A stretch of DNA of 64,000 bases from an uncultured Selenomonadales bacterium (GCA_947307055.1 CAMZHX010000008.1:1-64000), one strand, 5' to 3'; positions 34,735 through 43,421 are shown, counted from the stretch's first letter. Translations and numbers: made by a program. Notes: generated from the sequence alone by a model not told the origin.

Positions 34735-35532
34735 TCAAGCAATCTCGATAACTGAACCTGTAAAAATTCTGTCGCCGAAATTTTTCATGAAGTCTTCGCC
34801 CGAACAATGACACGGCAAAATTTTCTTGACGCCCAAAATTTTCAGCTCGTCGAGGGTGCGCGAAATTCTTTCATTAGTCGCGCCGGTCAAGTGCAAGCCG
34901 CCAATCACAGAGTTAATCGGCAGGGCGAATCGCTCGCGAACGTCGGCAACGATATTCAAAATGCCGGAATGCGCGCAAGCCGTCACAATCGCTAAGCCGC
35001 TTTGCTCGCGCAGAACTAAAATTATTTCGTCGCTGAAGTCGTCGGGGATTTTCTTATCGCCGCGAACAAATTTCTCCGGAATCGTTTCAAAGTCATAACG
35101 CCGCTTAAAATTCCCGACAAGCCAAGCGTTTTCGTCAAGCTCCAAAACGTCGCGGCAAATTTTCTGCTCAATGCCCTGCGCGGTCAAAAATTTTTCATCG
35201 AAACCGCAGCCGCGATATTTGAAGCCATCATCAGTCCGAGAAAATTTTTCTTGCCAGAAGTTTTCGCCCGTGTAAATTTTTTCAATCGGCGCAACGTCTA
35301 AAACTTTCGGGAAGCCGCCCGCGTGGTCGTAGTGCGAATGGCTCAGTGCGACAAAATTTATCCCGCGCAGGTCTACTCTCAAAATTTTTGCGTTATCGAA
35401 CGCCGCGCCCGTATGCCCGCAATCAAATATAAATTTCGTCTGCCCCGTATCAACAAAAATGCTCAAGCCGTGCTCCGCTGTCAGCTCCGAGCCGTCCGGC
35501 TTTGTGTTCTCGATTAAAATTTTCAAAATCAT
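34735..35532 (-). CDS. Metallo-beta-lactamase-fold hydrolase
   Basis: 265 residues from ATG 35532 (AGGTG site; a GTG three codons earlier is possible). The metal motif is SHSHYDHAGG (His65, His67, Asp69, His70), with further ligands in TACAHSGILN and GGLHLTGA. The order matches the group annotated as 7,8-dihydropterin-6-methyl-4-(ribofuranosyl)-aminobenzene-phosphate synthase-like hydrolases, a broad family with poorly known substrates. First gene of the operon with the condensation-domain protein (57-base gap) and VanX. Confidence 0.85.
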   Translation of the reverse strand: MILKILIENTKPDGSELTAEHGLSIFVDTGQTKFIFDCGHTGAAFDNAKILRVDLRGINFVALSHSHYDHAGGFPKVLDVAPIEKIYTGENFWQEKFSRTDDGFKYRGCGFDEKFLTAQGIEQKICRDVLELDENAWLVGNFKRRYDFETIPEKFVRGDKKIPDDFSDEIILVLREQSGLAIVTACAHSGILNIVADVRERFALPINSVIGGLHLTGATNERISRTLDELKILGVKKILPCHCSGEDFMKNFGDRIFTGSVIEIA

Positions 35533-35595
35533 TGCAAGCACCTGTTCCCTTGCGAAAATTTTTGTTATAATACCCGCATAAAATATACACTAAAA

Positions 35596-35662
35596 AGGGA
35601 AAAGGGAAATGGGAGAAGGGAAAAGTTTTTTAACTCCTACCTCCTACCTCCTAACTCCTAAC
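35596..35662. repeat. Intergenic repeat, GGGAAA plus CTCCTAAC units
   Basis: AAAAGGGAAATGGGAGAAGG on the left and repeated CTCCTAC/CTCCTAA units on the right, ending before the ribosome binding site of the next gene. The two arms are only partly complementary. Confidence 0.65.
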
Positions 35663-35682
35663 TGAATTTCGGGGGGATTTCA

Positions 35683-36984
35683 ATGACAAACGAGAATCAC
35701 GCAGAATTTTTTCAAACGCCCAAAAACTTTCCAATGACTGAAACAGAACTCCGCGAGGTTATAAAAAAATTCCCAACGCCCTTCCACATCTACGACGAAA
35801 AAATTATCCGCGACAACTTCAGGAAATTACGCGAGGCTTTCTCTTGGGCTCCCGACTTCCGCGAGCACTTCGCGATTAAGGCGACGCCCAATCCCTATAT
35901 CGTCGAGATTTTGGCGCGAGATGGTGCCGGTACCGATTGCAGTTCCATCGCCGAACTTTTCATCAGCGCGGCGGCAGGCGTCACCGGCGAAAAAATTATT
36001 CTGACTTCCAACGACACGCCCGCCTACGAATTCCGCAAAGCTCTCGAACTGAGCGCGATTATAAACCTCGACGACATAACCCACATTGATTATTTGGAGC
36101 GCAATGCCCGCTTGCCCGAAATTATTTCCTTCCGCTACAACCCCGCCGACATCATGAACGACGGCAACGACATTATCGGTCGCCCCGCCGAAGCTAAATA
36201 CGGACTCACGCGCGAGCAGATTTTTGAGGCGTACAAAATTTGTCGCGATAAGGGCATTAAGCGATTCGGCTTGCACACGATGATTGCGTCCAATGAGCGC
36301 AAAGCCTCAACTTTCATTTACACTGCGCGGATTATGTTTGAACTCGCCGCGAAAATTAAAAATCAGCTCGGCATAAATTTTGAGTTCGTGAACTTGGGCG
36401 GCGGGCTCGGCATTCCCTATCGCCCTGACGAATTGCCCGTTGATTTGAAAATGGTCGGCGACGGCATTAAGAAACTTTTCTATGAAATTTTGGTTCCGAA
36501 CGGCTTAGGGAATACTCGCCTGGCAATGGAGAGCGGGCGCGCTATGACGGGTTCAGCGGGCTGGCTCGTCTCGACCGTCCTGCATAAAAAGAACACATAC
36601 AAAAATTACGTTGGGCTTGATTCTTGCATGTCGGATTTGATGCGCCCCGCGCTTTACGACGCCTATCACCACATAACGATTCTTGGCAAGGAAAATGCGC
36701 CGTGCGATGAGATTTACGACGTGACGGGCTCGCTTTGCGAGAATAATGACAAGTTCGCGATTGACCGCCGCCTGCCGCTGATTGAAGTTGGCGACGTGGT
36801 GATAATTCACGACACGGGCGCACATGGTCACGCTATGGGCTTCAACTACAACGGCAAGTTGAGGAGCGCGGAACTTTTGATTCGCGAGAATGGCTCGGTT
36901 GAAATGATTCGCCGCGCTGAAACTCTTGACGATTACTTTGCCACGCTAAATTTCCCAAACGCTCGGCTTAAACTCGGAAGATAA
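35683..36984 (+). CDS. Fold-III PLP amino-acid decarboxylase, diaminopimelate decarboxylase-like
   Basis: 433 residues. Family features: PTPFHIYDE, HFAIKATPNP with PLP Lys66, GGGLGIPYRPDE (phosphate-binding glycines), ESGRAMTGSAGWLVSTVL, and the partner-subunit residues in GSLCENNDKFAIDRRLP. Standard LysA has EPGR and CESGD at the last two places; here they are ESGR and CENND, and the tyrosine of AGAYG is replaced in TGAHGHAMGF. It may make L-lysine from meso-DAP or decarboxylate another D- or L-amino acid. ATG 35683 has a GGGGGGAT site. It stands alone; asd, another gene of the DAP route, is 9 kb away. Confidence 0.85.
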   Translation: MTNENHAEFFQTPKNFPMTETELREVIKKFPTPFHIYDEKIIRDNFRKLREAFSWAPDFREHFAIKATPNPYIVEILARDGAGTDCSSIAELFISAAAGVTGEKIILTSNDTPAYEFRKALELSAIINLDDITHIDYLERNARLPEIISFRYNPADIMNDGNDIIGRPAEAKYGLTREQIFEAYKICRDKGIKRFGLHTMIASNERKASTFIYTARIMFELAAKIKNQLGINFEFVNLGGGLGIPYRPDELPVDLKMVGDGIKKLFYEILVPNGLGNTRLAMESGRAMTGSAGWLVSTVLHKKNTYKNYVGLDSCMSDLMRPALYDAYHHITILGKENAPCDEIYDVTGSLCENNDKFAIDRRLPLIEVGDVVIIHDTGAHGHAMGFNYNGKLRSAELLIRENGSVEMIRRAETLDDYFATLNFPNARLKLGR

Positions 36985-37010
36985 TAGGATTTTATCTGCA
37001 GGTTACGGGC

Positions 37011-37625
37011 TTAAATCTTGATACCCAAATCCCATGAGGCTGGCCAATATCTTTCTGCAATGTCGAGAATCGGTGGAACTAATTCCTCGACATTTTTTAT
37101 TTTGTGGAGCCGCCAACTATCGCCGCGCCTGTCGAACTCCAAAACAAAATTCAATACGCCAATCATCTTCCCGTAGCTCGAATTGTCGCCAATCATTTTG
37201 ACAGCTAACGTTGCCTTGTCGCCCGAAATTTTTTCTTCGCCGAACTCTGCGCGGAGAGCTTGCAGAAGATTATTCAGCTCGGCGGTGAGGAATTTAATCG
37301 GCGTGGCGGAAAAAGTTTTAGCGTCCTTGAAGCTCCCGTCGAAGTAAGCGGCAATAACTTTGCTAATCAAGCCGAGATGAACGCCGCGAAATTTTTCGTT
37401 GTAAAGCCGCAGAATCGTCGAGCCAAATTTGAAAAATAAATCGTGCGGGTAAAGCTCATGGAACTTCGCGCAATTTTTAGCGAGAACGTCAGTTGCCTCG
37501 TCGTAGCCAATATCCATTAAAGTTTTCAAGTCGACGCGGGCATAAAATTTTTCAGCGTCGCGAGCATTTATCGCCGACAAAATTTCTTTCAACTCCTGCG
37601 CAGTGCTCAAAGTAATCATCTCCAA
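37011..37625 (-). CDS. Hypothetical protein
   Basis: 204 residues if the TTG at 37625 is used (ATG 37619 is the alternative, with GGAG only two bases away; neither site is good). The product is a soluble alpha-helical protein with no signal or membrane segment. Segments such as LKEILSAINARDAEKFYARV and LNFVLEFDRRGDSWRLHKIK resemble the pattern of small NTF2-like or DUF2939-type proteins, but this is a weak impression. It is convergent with the decarboxylase gene, 26 bases away, and divergent from the next gene. Confidence 0.7.
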   Translation of the reverse strand: MEMITLSTAQELKEILSAINARDAEKFYARVDLKTLMDIGYDEATDVLAKNCAKFHELYPHDLFFKFGSTILRLYNEKFRGVHLGLISKVIAAYFDGSFKDAKTFSATPIKFLTAELNNLLQALRAEFGEEKISGDKATLAVKMIGDNSSYGKMIGVLNFVLEFDRRGDSWRLHKIKNVEELVPPILDIAERYWPASWDLGIKI

Positions 37626-37637
37626 TCAAAATTTTTA

Positions 37638-37666
37638 TTGACGAAGGGCGAGCGTCATTTTAAAAT
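37638..37666 (+). promoter_or_regulatory. Promoter of the 125-residue membrane protein gene
   Basis: TTGACG, 17-base spacer, TAAAAT, 25 bases before the start codon. Confidence 0.65.
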
Positions 37667-37691
37667 TGTTTTTGAGTAGGGAGGCGATTTT

Positions 37692-38069
37692 ATGAACGAC
37701 GACTTAAATAAACGCAACGAAGGCGACGCCCGCTTTGATGTCAGCTCGCTCGACGAGGTCAAGGACGAAAACGGCAACGGCATTTTCCACATGACGCCCC
37801 GTTTCAAATGGATTCTCGCGCTATCAATCCTGATTCTGTTTGTAACCGGCGTGTTGATTTACTCGGCGTACAAGGACGCGCTCGAAGTCGAAATTTGGCA
37901 ACTCGCAATCTGGTGCGTGTGCGTCATCTTATCATTTTATTCTGTCGCGAAAAAATCGCTGGCGACCGTGATTCTGAACTTGATTTTATTTTTCGGCGTG
38001 TCGCTGATACCGGTTTGGCAATCGGCACATAAAAATTTCCAATCGGTCTTCAAGCTGTTTTTCGGATAA
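37692..38069 (+). CDS. Small membrane protein of unknown function
   Basis: 125 residues. A polar, acidic N-terminus of about 35 residues (DDLNKRNEGDARFDVSSLDE) is followed by three hydrophobic segments: about 40-60 (ILALSILILFVTGVLIYSAY), 70-86 (WQLAIWCVCVILSFYSV) and 90-110 (ATVILNLILFFGVSLIPVW). Short polar tail. I do not recognise the family. The gene has its own promoter and a shared terminator and is convergent with the FMN enzyme gene. Confidence 0.75.
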   Translation: MNDDLNKRNEGDARFDVSSLDEVKDENGNGIFHMTPRFKWILALSILILFVTGVLIYSAYKDALEVEIWQLAIWCVCVILSFYSVAKKSLATVILNLILFFGVSLIPVWQSAHKNFQSVFKLFFG

Positions 38070-38077
38070 AAAAATTT

Positions 38078-38097
38078 CCCCGTCCGCTCGGAAGGGG
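38078..38097. terminator. Bidirectional terminator
   Basis: CCCC-g-TCCG and CGGA-a-GGGG arms with a two-base loop, A-run before and T-run after. Confidence 0.8.
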
Positions 38098-38103
38098 ATT
38101 TTT

Positions 38104-39054
38104 TTATGGCTGGTAGAATTCTTCCGCCTCCGTGACTAGGCGGCGCACTATTTCTTTGACGGGCAAAATTTCTTTGATTCGCGGCATGTATTCGCCCGTG
38201 AAGACAAGCCCCGTTTCTAAGTCGCCTTGTTGCGCCCGCGTCAACGCTCGGACTATACAGAAATTATGCTTGCAAGCCTTCAGGCACGAGTCGCAAATTT
38301 TCGGCGGGACGTTACTTTCCATGACGCGTTTTGAAAAGGGCGTCCTGACTGCTCTGCCCGGCAAGCCCACAGGACTATTTATAACGACGACATCTTCCGG
38401 TTGCGACTTCAAATAATATTCCTTCAAACTCGGTGCGCCATTCGATTCAAAGCTCGCTGCGAATCGTGAGCCCATTTGTACGCCGTTCGCGCCCATTTTC
38501 AAAATTTCCGCTATGTCCTTGCCGGTCAAGATGCCGCCCGCCGCTATAACCGGAATTTGTACGGCGGCTCTTATCGGCTCGACTAATTCGCGAATTGATA
38601 TGTCCGTCCCTAAATGGCCGCCTGCCTCTTTGCCCTCTACGACGATTGCTGAAGCTCCCAACTTTTGCGAAATTTTCGCCAACTTGACTGAAGAGACTAT
38701 CGGGACTATCGGCGTGCCGGATTCCTTTCCTAAACCAAAAATGTCGCGCGAAAACCCCGCGCCCGCAACGATTAAATCTATGCCCGCGTCAATCGCCGTA
38801 TGCACTATGCCAAAAAAATCGCTCGCCGCAACCATTATGTTTATCCCGATTATCCCGTCGGTCAGCGAACGCGCTAATTTGATTTCGTAGCGCAATTCTT
38901 CATGAGCCATGCCCGACGCCGCAATCAGTCCTATGCCGCCTTCGTTTGCCATAGCTGCCGCAAGTCGCGCCGTCGATAGGCGTATTGCCATACCGCCCTG
39001 CACGATTGGGATTTTGGCCGTCTTATTTCCTATTTTAAGTTCCGGTAGTCTCAC
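38104..39054 (-). CDS. FMN-dependent nitronate monooxygenase / enoyl-reductase-like protein
   Basis: 316 residues from GTG 39054, with GGAGAGGA before it; the frame extends 22 codons upstream into a repeat and that part is rejected. TIM-barrel FMN family: PIVQGGMAIRLSTARLAAAM, GIGLIAASGM, VVEGKEAGGHLGTDISI, PVIAAGGILTGKDIAEILKM and GVQMGSRFAAS. The C-terminal cysteine cluster CDSCLKACKHNFC is unlike that of FabK and might hold a metal. It is related to FabK, which is encoded 2 kb upstream in the same cluster, so it may be a duplicate with a new role. Separated from acpP by a repeat of about 80 bases. Confidence 0.88.
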   Translation of the reverse strand: MRLPELKIGNKTAKIPIVQGGMAIRLSTARLAAAMANEGGIGLIAASGMAHEELRYEIKLARSLTDGIIGINIMVAASDFFGIVHTAIDAGIDLIVAGAGFSRDIFGLGKESGTPIVPIVSSVKLAKISQKLGASAIVVEGKEAGGHLGTDISIRELVEPIRAAVQIPVIAAGGILTGKDIAEILKMGANGVQMGSRFAASFESNGAPSLKEYYLKSQPEDVVVINSPVGLPGRAVRTPFSKRVMESNVPPKICDSCLKACKHNFCIVRALTRAQQGDLETGLVFTGEYMPRIKEILPVKEIVRRLVTEAEEFYQP

Positions 39055-39072
39055 GAGTAATCCTCTCCAGAT

Positions 39073-39150
39073 AATGCGAAATGCGCAATGCGTAATGCGT
39101 AATGGTTTTGATTTTTTCATTGCGCACTACGCATTACTAATTACGCATTG
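39073..39150. repeat. Intergenic stem-loop repeat, AATGCGT family
   Basis: AATGCGCAATGCGTAATGCG on the left and CATTGCGCACTACGCATTAC on the right, with a T-rich turn, between acpP and the FMN enzyme gene. Confidence 0.8.
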
Positions 39151-39154
39151 CTTG

Positions 39155-39391
39155 TCAAGCATTCGTTTGTTCGTCTATGTACTTAACAACATCTTCCACA
39201 GTCTTAATCTTTTCGGCCTTCTCGTCGGGGATTTCGATATTGAATTCCTCCTCGAACGCCATAATCAATTCGACTATGTCCAGCGAATCTGCGCCCAAGT
39301 CGTCTACGAAAGTCGAGCTCATCTGAATCTCGTCCTCTTCGACTCCAAGTTGCTCCTTGACGATTTTCTTAACCTGTTCAAACGTTGACAC
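39155..39391 (-). CDS. acpP: Acyl carrier protein
   Basis: 78 residues from GTG 39391; an in-frame GTG at 39400 overlaps the AGGAGGTG site and is rejected. ACP carries growing acyl chains on 4'-phosphopantetheine attached to Ser36 in [12 protein letters not shown]. It is acidic and helical, and the length is standard. Seventh gene of the fatty-acid cluster, 28 bases after fabG. Used by FabD, FabG, FabK and PlsX encoded just upstream. Confidence 0.98.
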   Translation of the reverse strand: MSTFEQVKKIVKEQLGVEEDEIQMSSTFVDDLGADSLDIVELIMAFEEEFNIEIPDEKAEKIKTVEDVVKYIDEQTNA

Positions 39392-39419
39392 TGACAGCAC
39401 CTCCTTTCAAAGCAACGAA

Positions 39420-40178
39420 TCACATAGCCATTCCGCCGTCGACCGACAAGACTTGCCCTGTGATGTACGCTGCCTCATCCGATACCAAGAACGCCACTGC
39501 ATTGGCAACGTCTTCGGGAGTACCCATTCTTCCCGCAGGTATCTCTTGCAACATTAGTTCCTTGACTTTCTCGGAAAGCGCGGCCGTCATATCGGTATTT
39601 ATTAGCCCTGGCGCGACCGCATTGACCGTCACGCCGCGCGACGCGAGTTCCCTTGCCGCAGACTTCGTGAAACCGATTATGCCCGCCTTAGCCGCCGCGT
39701 AATTCGTTTGGCTGATGTTGCCTTTGAGCGCGACGACGCTTGACATGTTCACGATTCGCCCGCAACGTTGTTTCATCATGAGTTTCGTGACGGCCTTTGT
39801 GCAGTTGAAGACGCCCTTTAAATTTGTGCTGATAACCTTGTCGAAGTCGTCCTCGCTCATCTTGAGTAGGAGATTGTCGCGAGTTATGCCGGCGTTGTTT
39901 ATCAGAATGTCCAGCCTGCCCCACTCGTCGACGACCTTTTTAATCAGCTCGGTCACGACCTCGAATTTGGAAACGTCGCCCTGCAAAAGAATTGCCGCGC
40001 CGCCTTGAGCCTCAATCGCGCTTTTGACTTCTTCGGCCTTCGCGCTGTTGCTCGCGAAATTTAATGCGACCTTCGCGCCGTCCTGAGCTAGCCGCAATGC
40101 TATCGCTCGACCTATGCCGCGCGATGCTCCTGTCACGAACGCTATCTTTCCCGATAATTTTTTTTCCGTCGCACTCAT
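39420..40178 (-). CDS. fabG: 3-oxoacyl-ACP reductase FabG
   Basis: 252 residues from ATG 40178; the frame is open 12 codons further but without a good site. NADPH-dependent reduction of 3-ketoacyl-ACP. Motifs: VTGASRGIGRAIALRLA, NNAGITRDNLL, catalytic Ser in NMSSVVALKG and the YxxxK pair in TNYAAAKAGIIGF; the end is VAFLVSDEAAYITGQVLSVD. The context between fabD and acpP supports the assignment. The start lies about 70 bases after fabD. Confidence 0.97.
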   Translation of the reverse strand: MSATEKKLSGKIAFVTGASRGIGRAIALRLAQDGAKVALNFASNSAKAEEVKSAIEAQGGAAILLQGDVSKFEVVTELIKKVVDEWGRLDILINNAGITRDNLLLKMSEDDFDKVISTNLKGVFNCTKAVTKLMMKQRCGRIVNMSSVVALKGNISQTNYAAAKAGIIGFTKSAARELASRGVTVNAVAPGLINTDMTAALSEKVKELMLQEIPAGRMGTPEDVANAVAFLVSDEAAYITGQVLSVDGGMAM

Positions 40179-40249
40179 TACAACCTTTCGCCTCCCGCTT
40201 GCAGAATATAACACAAAGATTTTTTCTTGTCTACAACTTTTGCCCTATA

Positions 40250-41182
40250 TCAAACTTTCAGGGCGTCCAGGGTTTTCTTCAAGCTGTCGATGTCTTCGAC
40301 GTTGAGGCTTTTAATTTGCTTATCGATGCGCCGATTGAAACCGCAAAGAGTTTTGCCGGGGCCGCACTCGATGAAAATTTCCGCGCCGAAATTTTTCATA
40401 GCCTCGACGCATGCAATCCACTTGACAGGATTATCAGCTTGCGCGACGAGATTTTTTTTGATGTCCGCCGCTGAAGTTTCAAGCTCACCAGTGAAGTTCG
40501 CCGCAATCGGGAAAGCCGCGTCGTGCAGTTCGACCTTATCGAGTTCGGCGGCTAATTTCTTTGCGGCAGGAGCCATCAACGTGCTATGGAAAGGCGCACT
40601 AACAGGAAGAATAACGGCTTTCTTCGCGCCCGCAGATTTTAATTTCTCGACCGCCGCTTCAACACCCGCAGTTTTCCCAGCGATGACCGTTTGACCAGGA
40701 CAGTTGAAATTGACCGCTTGCACCGAGCCGACCTCCGACGCCTCCGCGCAGACTTTTATAATCGTCGCGTCGTCGAGTCCGATTATTGCCGCCATTGAGC
40801 CTTCGCCGACCGGTACTGCCTCTTGCATGAATTTCCCGCGCTTGTGAACCAAAGCGACCGCATCTGAAAATTTCAACGAGCCCGCCGCAACTAGTGCAGA
40901 ATATTCGCCCAAGCTATGTCCGCCCGCTATGTCCGCTGTGATTCCTTCCGACTTTAAAATTTCGCTGACAATCACGCTCACGACTAAAATCGCCGGTTGC
41001 GTATTCGCCGTCAATTTCAAATCGTCTTTGGAACCTTCAAAGCACATTTTCTTTATCGAGTAGCCAAGCGCGTCGTCCGCCTCGTCGAAAAGTTTTTTAG
41101 CCGCGTCGAAGTTATCATAGAAATCTTTTCCCATGCCGACTGCTTGTGCGCCTTGACCGGGAAAAATAAATGCCAGCTTCAT
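40250..41182 (-). CDS. fabD: Malonyl-CoA:ACP transacylase FabD
   Basis: 310 residues from ATG 41182 (AAAGGAG site); the frame runs upstream through a repeat. FabD loads malonate onto ACP. FPGQGAQAVGMGKDF at the start, the nucleophile Ser90 in GGHSLGEYSALVA, the active-site arginine loop VHKRGKFMQEAVP, and the catalytic histidine in SAPFHSTLM. All expected parts are present at normal length. Third-from-last of the fab genes; the promoter is probably far upstream at yceD. Confidence 0.97.
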   Translation of the reverse strand: MKLAFIFPGQGAQAVGMGKDFYDNFDAAKKLFDEADDALGYSIKKMCFEGSKDDLKLTANTQPAILVVSVIVSEILKSEGITADIAGGHSLGEYSALVAAGSLKFSDAVALVHKRGKFMQEAVPVGEGSMAAIIGLDDATIIKVCAEASEVGSVQAVNFNCPGQTVIAGKTAGVEAAVEKLKSAGAKKAVILPVSAPFHSTLMAPAAKKLAAELDKVELHDAAFPIAANFTGELETSAADIKKNLVAQADNPVKWIACVEAMKNFGAEIFIECGPGKTLCGFNRRIDKQIKSLNVEDIDSLKKTLDALKV

Positions 41183-41200
41183 TAAACCCGCTCCTTTCAA

Positions 41201-41271
41201 AGGGGAAAGGGAAATGGGAAATGGGAAAAGTCTTTTCCCTACTTCTCCCTTTTCCCGTCTCCCTTTTCCCT
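41201..41271. repeat. Intergenic stem-loop repeat, GGGAAAT family
   Basis: AAAGGGAAATGGGAAATGGG on the left, AGTCTTTTCC at the turn, CTCCCTTTTCCCGTCTCCC on the right; fills the fabK-fabD gap up to the fabD ribosome binding site. Confidence 0.8.
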
Positions 41272-42219
41272 TCACTCGTACTTACTTTGAACTTTCGCGA
41301 CAACGGGCGCAATGCCATTAACTATGTCATCAATAATTTCCTTGACGGTCTTAATGTCGTCGAGCATACCGGAAATTTGCCCGATCATAACCGAGCCATT
41401 CTCAACGTCGCCGCCATGCGTCGCTTTATGCAATGCGCCCGCGCCAAGTGCTTCTAGCTCCTCGACTGACGCGCCGTTAGCTTCCATTTCAAGATAAGTC
41501 CTCGTGAGTTTATTGGCCAAAACTCTGACGGGGTGACCGGTAGTCCTGCCCGTGACAACCGTCGACCTATCCTTAGCTTTGAGCACGAGATTTTTATAAT
41601 TGGGGTGGGCGATGCATTCTTTGCTGAGGACAAAGCGCGTGCCCATTTGAATCGCGCTGGCTCCAAGTGAAAACGCCGCCACAATTCCGCGAGAATCTGC
41701 AAAGCCGCCCGCCGCTATGACGGGGACATCAACCGCGTCGACGACTTGCGGGACAAGTGCCATAGTAGTAATTTCGCCGATATGGCCGCCCGATTCGCAA
41801 CCCTCCGCAATGACCGCATCTACGCCGCCTTTAACGAGTCTTTTAGCAAGCGCGACGCTCGCCACAACCGGTATAACTTTCGAGCCGATTTCTTTGAGCG
41901 CAGGGACGTATTCGCCGGGATTGCCCGCGCCCGTCGTCACGACCGGAACTTTTTCTTCAACCATGAGGCGCATTACCTCTTTGACAAACGGCGACATCAA
42001 CATTACGTTTACGCCGAAAGGTTTATCAGTCCATGCTTTGCACTTTTGAATTTCTTTGTGCAGAATGTCGGGTGGCATATGTCCCGCGCCGATAAGTCCG
42101 AGCCCGCCCGCGTTCGATACCGCTGAGGCTAGCTCCGCTGTCCCTATCCACGCCATGCCGCCTTGAAATATCGGATACTTGATATTCAGCAACTTACAGA
42201 TGACGTTATTTTCAAACAT
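41272..42219 (-). CDS. fabK: Enoyl-ACP reductase II FabK
   Basis: 315 residues. FMN-dependent last step of each elongation cycle, replacing FabI in many Firmicutes. Features: YPIFQGGMAWIGTAELASAV, GGLGLIGAGHMPPDILHKEI, AEGCESGGHIGEITTMALVP (the FabK glycine/histidine segment), DVPVIAAGGFADSRGIVAAF and GASAIQMGTRFVLSKE. The start ATG has GGAGGAGAG. Lies between plsX and fabD, each gap holding a GGGAAAT repeat. A fabH gene, often found here, is absent. Confidence 0.96.
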   Translation of the reverse strand: MFENNVICKLLNIKYPIFQGGMAWIGTAELASAVSNAGGLGLIGAGHMPPDILHKEIQKCKAWTDKPFGVNVMLMSPFVKEVMRLMVEEKVPVVTTGAGNPGEYVPALKEIGSKVIPVVASVALAKRLVKGGVDAVIAEGCESGGHIGEITTMALVPQVVDAVDVPVIAAGGFADSRGIVAAFSLGASAIQMGTRFVLSKECIAHPNYKNLVLKAKDRSTVVTGRTTGHPVRVLANKLTRTYLEMEANGASVEELEALGAGALHKATHGGDVENGSVMIGQISGMLDDIKTVKEIIDDIVNGIAPVVAKVQSKYE

Positions 42220-42301
42220 CTAATTCTCTCCTCCTCAACGGCTCGCTCGGCAGCCTGTCATTACCCCTAAACTTATACGAATATATTCCTTTTGTCAAGT
42301 T

Positions 42302-42365
42302 AGGGAAAAGGGAAATGGGAAATGGGAAAAGTCTTTTCCCTACCCTTTTCCCTTCTCCCTTTTCC
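42302..42365. repeat. Intergenic stem-loop repeat, GGGAAAT family
   Basis: AGGGAAAAGGGAAATGGGAA on the left, AGTCTTTTCCC at the turn, CCCTTCTCCCTTTTCC on the right; directly after the plsX stop. The fabK-plsX gap also holds about 80 bases with no other feature. Confidence 0.8.
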
Positions 42366-43355
42366 TTAGAGCGCGGCTTTGATTCGCTCCAAAATTTTGC
42401 TATCGACGTAGCTTTTCGTAATGCCAATCGCCGAGCAAATCGCTTTCGCGTCCGACGCGCCATGACTTATCACGCAACAACCATTAACGCCCAAAAGCGG
42501 TGCCCCGCCATTGTCCGAAACGTCCAGCCGCTTCGACATATTCCTAAAAGTTTTCTTGATGAGTTCTTCGCCCAAAAGTTTCGCGCCGCCATTAGCTTCC
42601 AACTCTTCGGTCAAAAGTTTCATAATGGTTAGCGCGAGCCCTTCGCCGAATTTCAAAACGACATTGCCGACAAAGCCATCACAAATCACAACGTCAAATT
42701 TGCCGGTGGGAATATCGCGCCCTTCGGCATTGCCCGCAAAATTTATCGTCGACAAGCCTTTGAGCAGTTGATAAGTTTCCTTAGCTTGCTCGTTGCCCTT
42801 AGTCTCTTCCTCGCCGATATTCAACAGCGCGACGGTCGGCTTATCAATTTTAAGGACGTGCTCGGCGTAAAGCGAACCCATTATCCCGCTTTGAATCAAA
42901 TGCTCTGGTCGGCTATCGACATTCGCGCCGCTATCTAGCAAAAGTGTAATGCCGCGCGGCGTAGGAATTGGCGTTGCGATTGCGGCTCGTCCTATTCCGT
43001 GAATCCTTTTCAGAATCAGCTGAGCTGCCGCGACCGATGCGCCGGTCGAGCCAGCAGAAAGTACTGCGTCGCACTCGCCGTCTTTGACCATTTTGGTTGC
43101 CAAGACTATTGACGAATTTTTTTTAGTGCGGACGGCGTCGGCGGGGTGTTCATTCATGGCTATGACTTCGTCCGCGTGTTTTATTGTTATCGGGAAAATT
43201 TCCCCGTCGGTTTCTCTGTTGAGTATGTCGCGAATTTTTTCGGCGTCGCCGACCAGAATTATTTCGCACGGATATTTTTTAACTGCTTGCACCGCGCCTT
43301 TTATAATTTCTGTCGGAGCTTTGTCACCGCCCATTGCGTCGACTGCTATTTTCAA
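42366..43355 (-). CDS. plsX: Phosphate:acyl-ACP acyltransferase PlsX
   Basis: 329 residues, TTG start at 43355 with a GGGAGCGGGG site. PlsX turns acyl-ACP into acyl-phosphate for phospholipid synthesis. Features: IAVDAMGGDKAPTEIIKGAV at the start, SAGSTGASVAAAQLILKRI, LLDSGANVDSRPEHLIQSGI, GLSTINFAGNAEGRDIPTGK and VICDGFVGNVVLKFGEGLAL. It follows rpmF after a hairpin with a T-run, the common rpmF-plsX order. It connects the fatty acid genes with membrane lipid synthesis. Confidence 0.97.
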   Translation of the reverse strand: MKIAVDAMGGDKAPTEIIKGAVQAVKKYPCEIILVGDAEKIRDILNRETDGEIFPITIKHADEVIAMNEHPADAVRTKKNSSIVLATKMVKDGECDAVLSAGSTGASVAAAQLILKRIHGIGRAAIATPIPTPRGITLLLDSGANVDSRPEHLIQSGIMGSLYAEHVLKIDKPTVALLNIGEEETKGNEQAKETYQLLKGLSTINFAGNAEGRDIPTGKFDVVICDGFVGNVVLKFGEGLALTIMKLLTEELEANGGAKLLGEELIKKTFRNMSKRLDVSDNGGAPLLGVNGCCVISHGASDAKAICSAIGITKSYVDSKILERIKAAL

Positions 43356-43383
43356 AATTGCCCCGCTCCCTACAAAAAAATTA

Positions 43384-43404
43384 GGCAGGTTCTCAATGCC
43401 TGCC
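43384..43404 (-). terminator. Attenuator-like terminator between rpmF and plsX
   Basis: GGCAGG and CCTGCC arms, nine-base loop, then TAATTTTTTT on the minus strand. It may let more transcripts end after rpmF than continue into plsX. Confidence 0.7.
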
Positions 43405-43421
43405 CAAAAAATTCCGTATCA

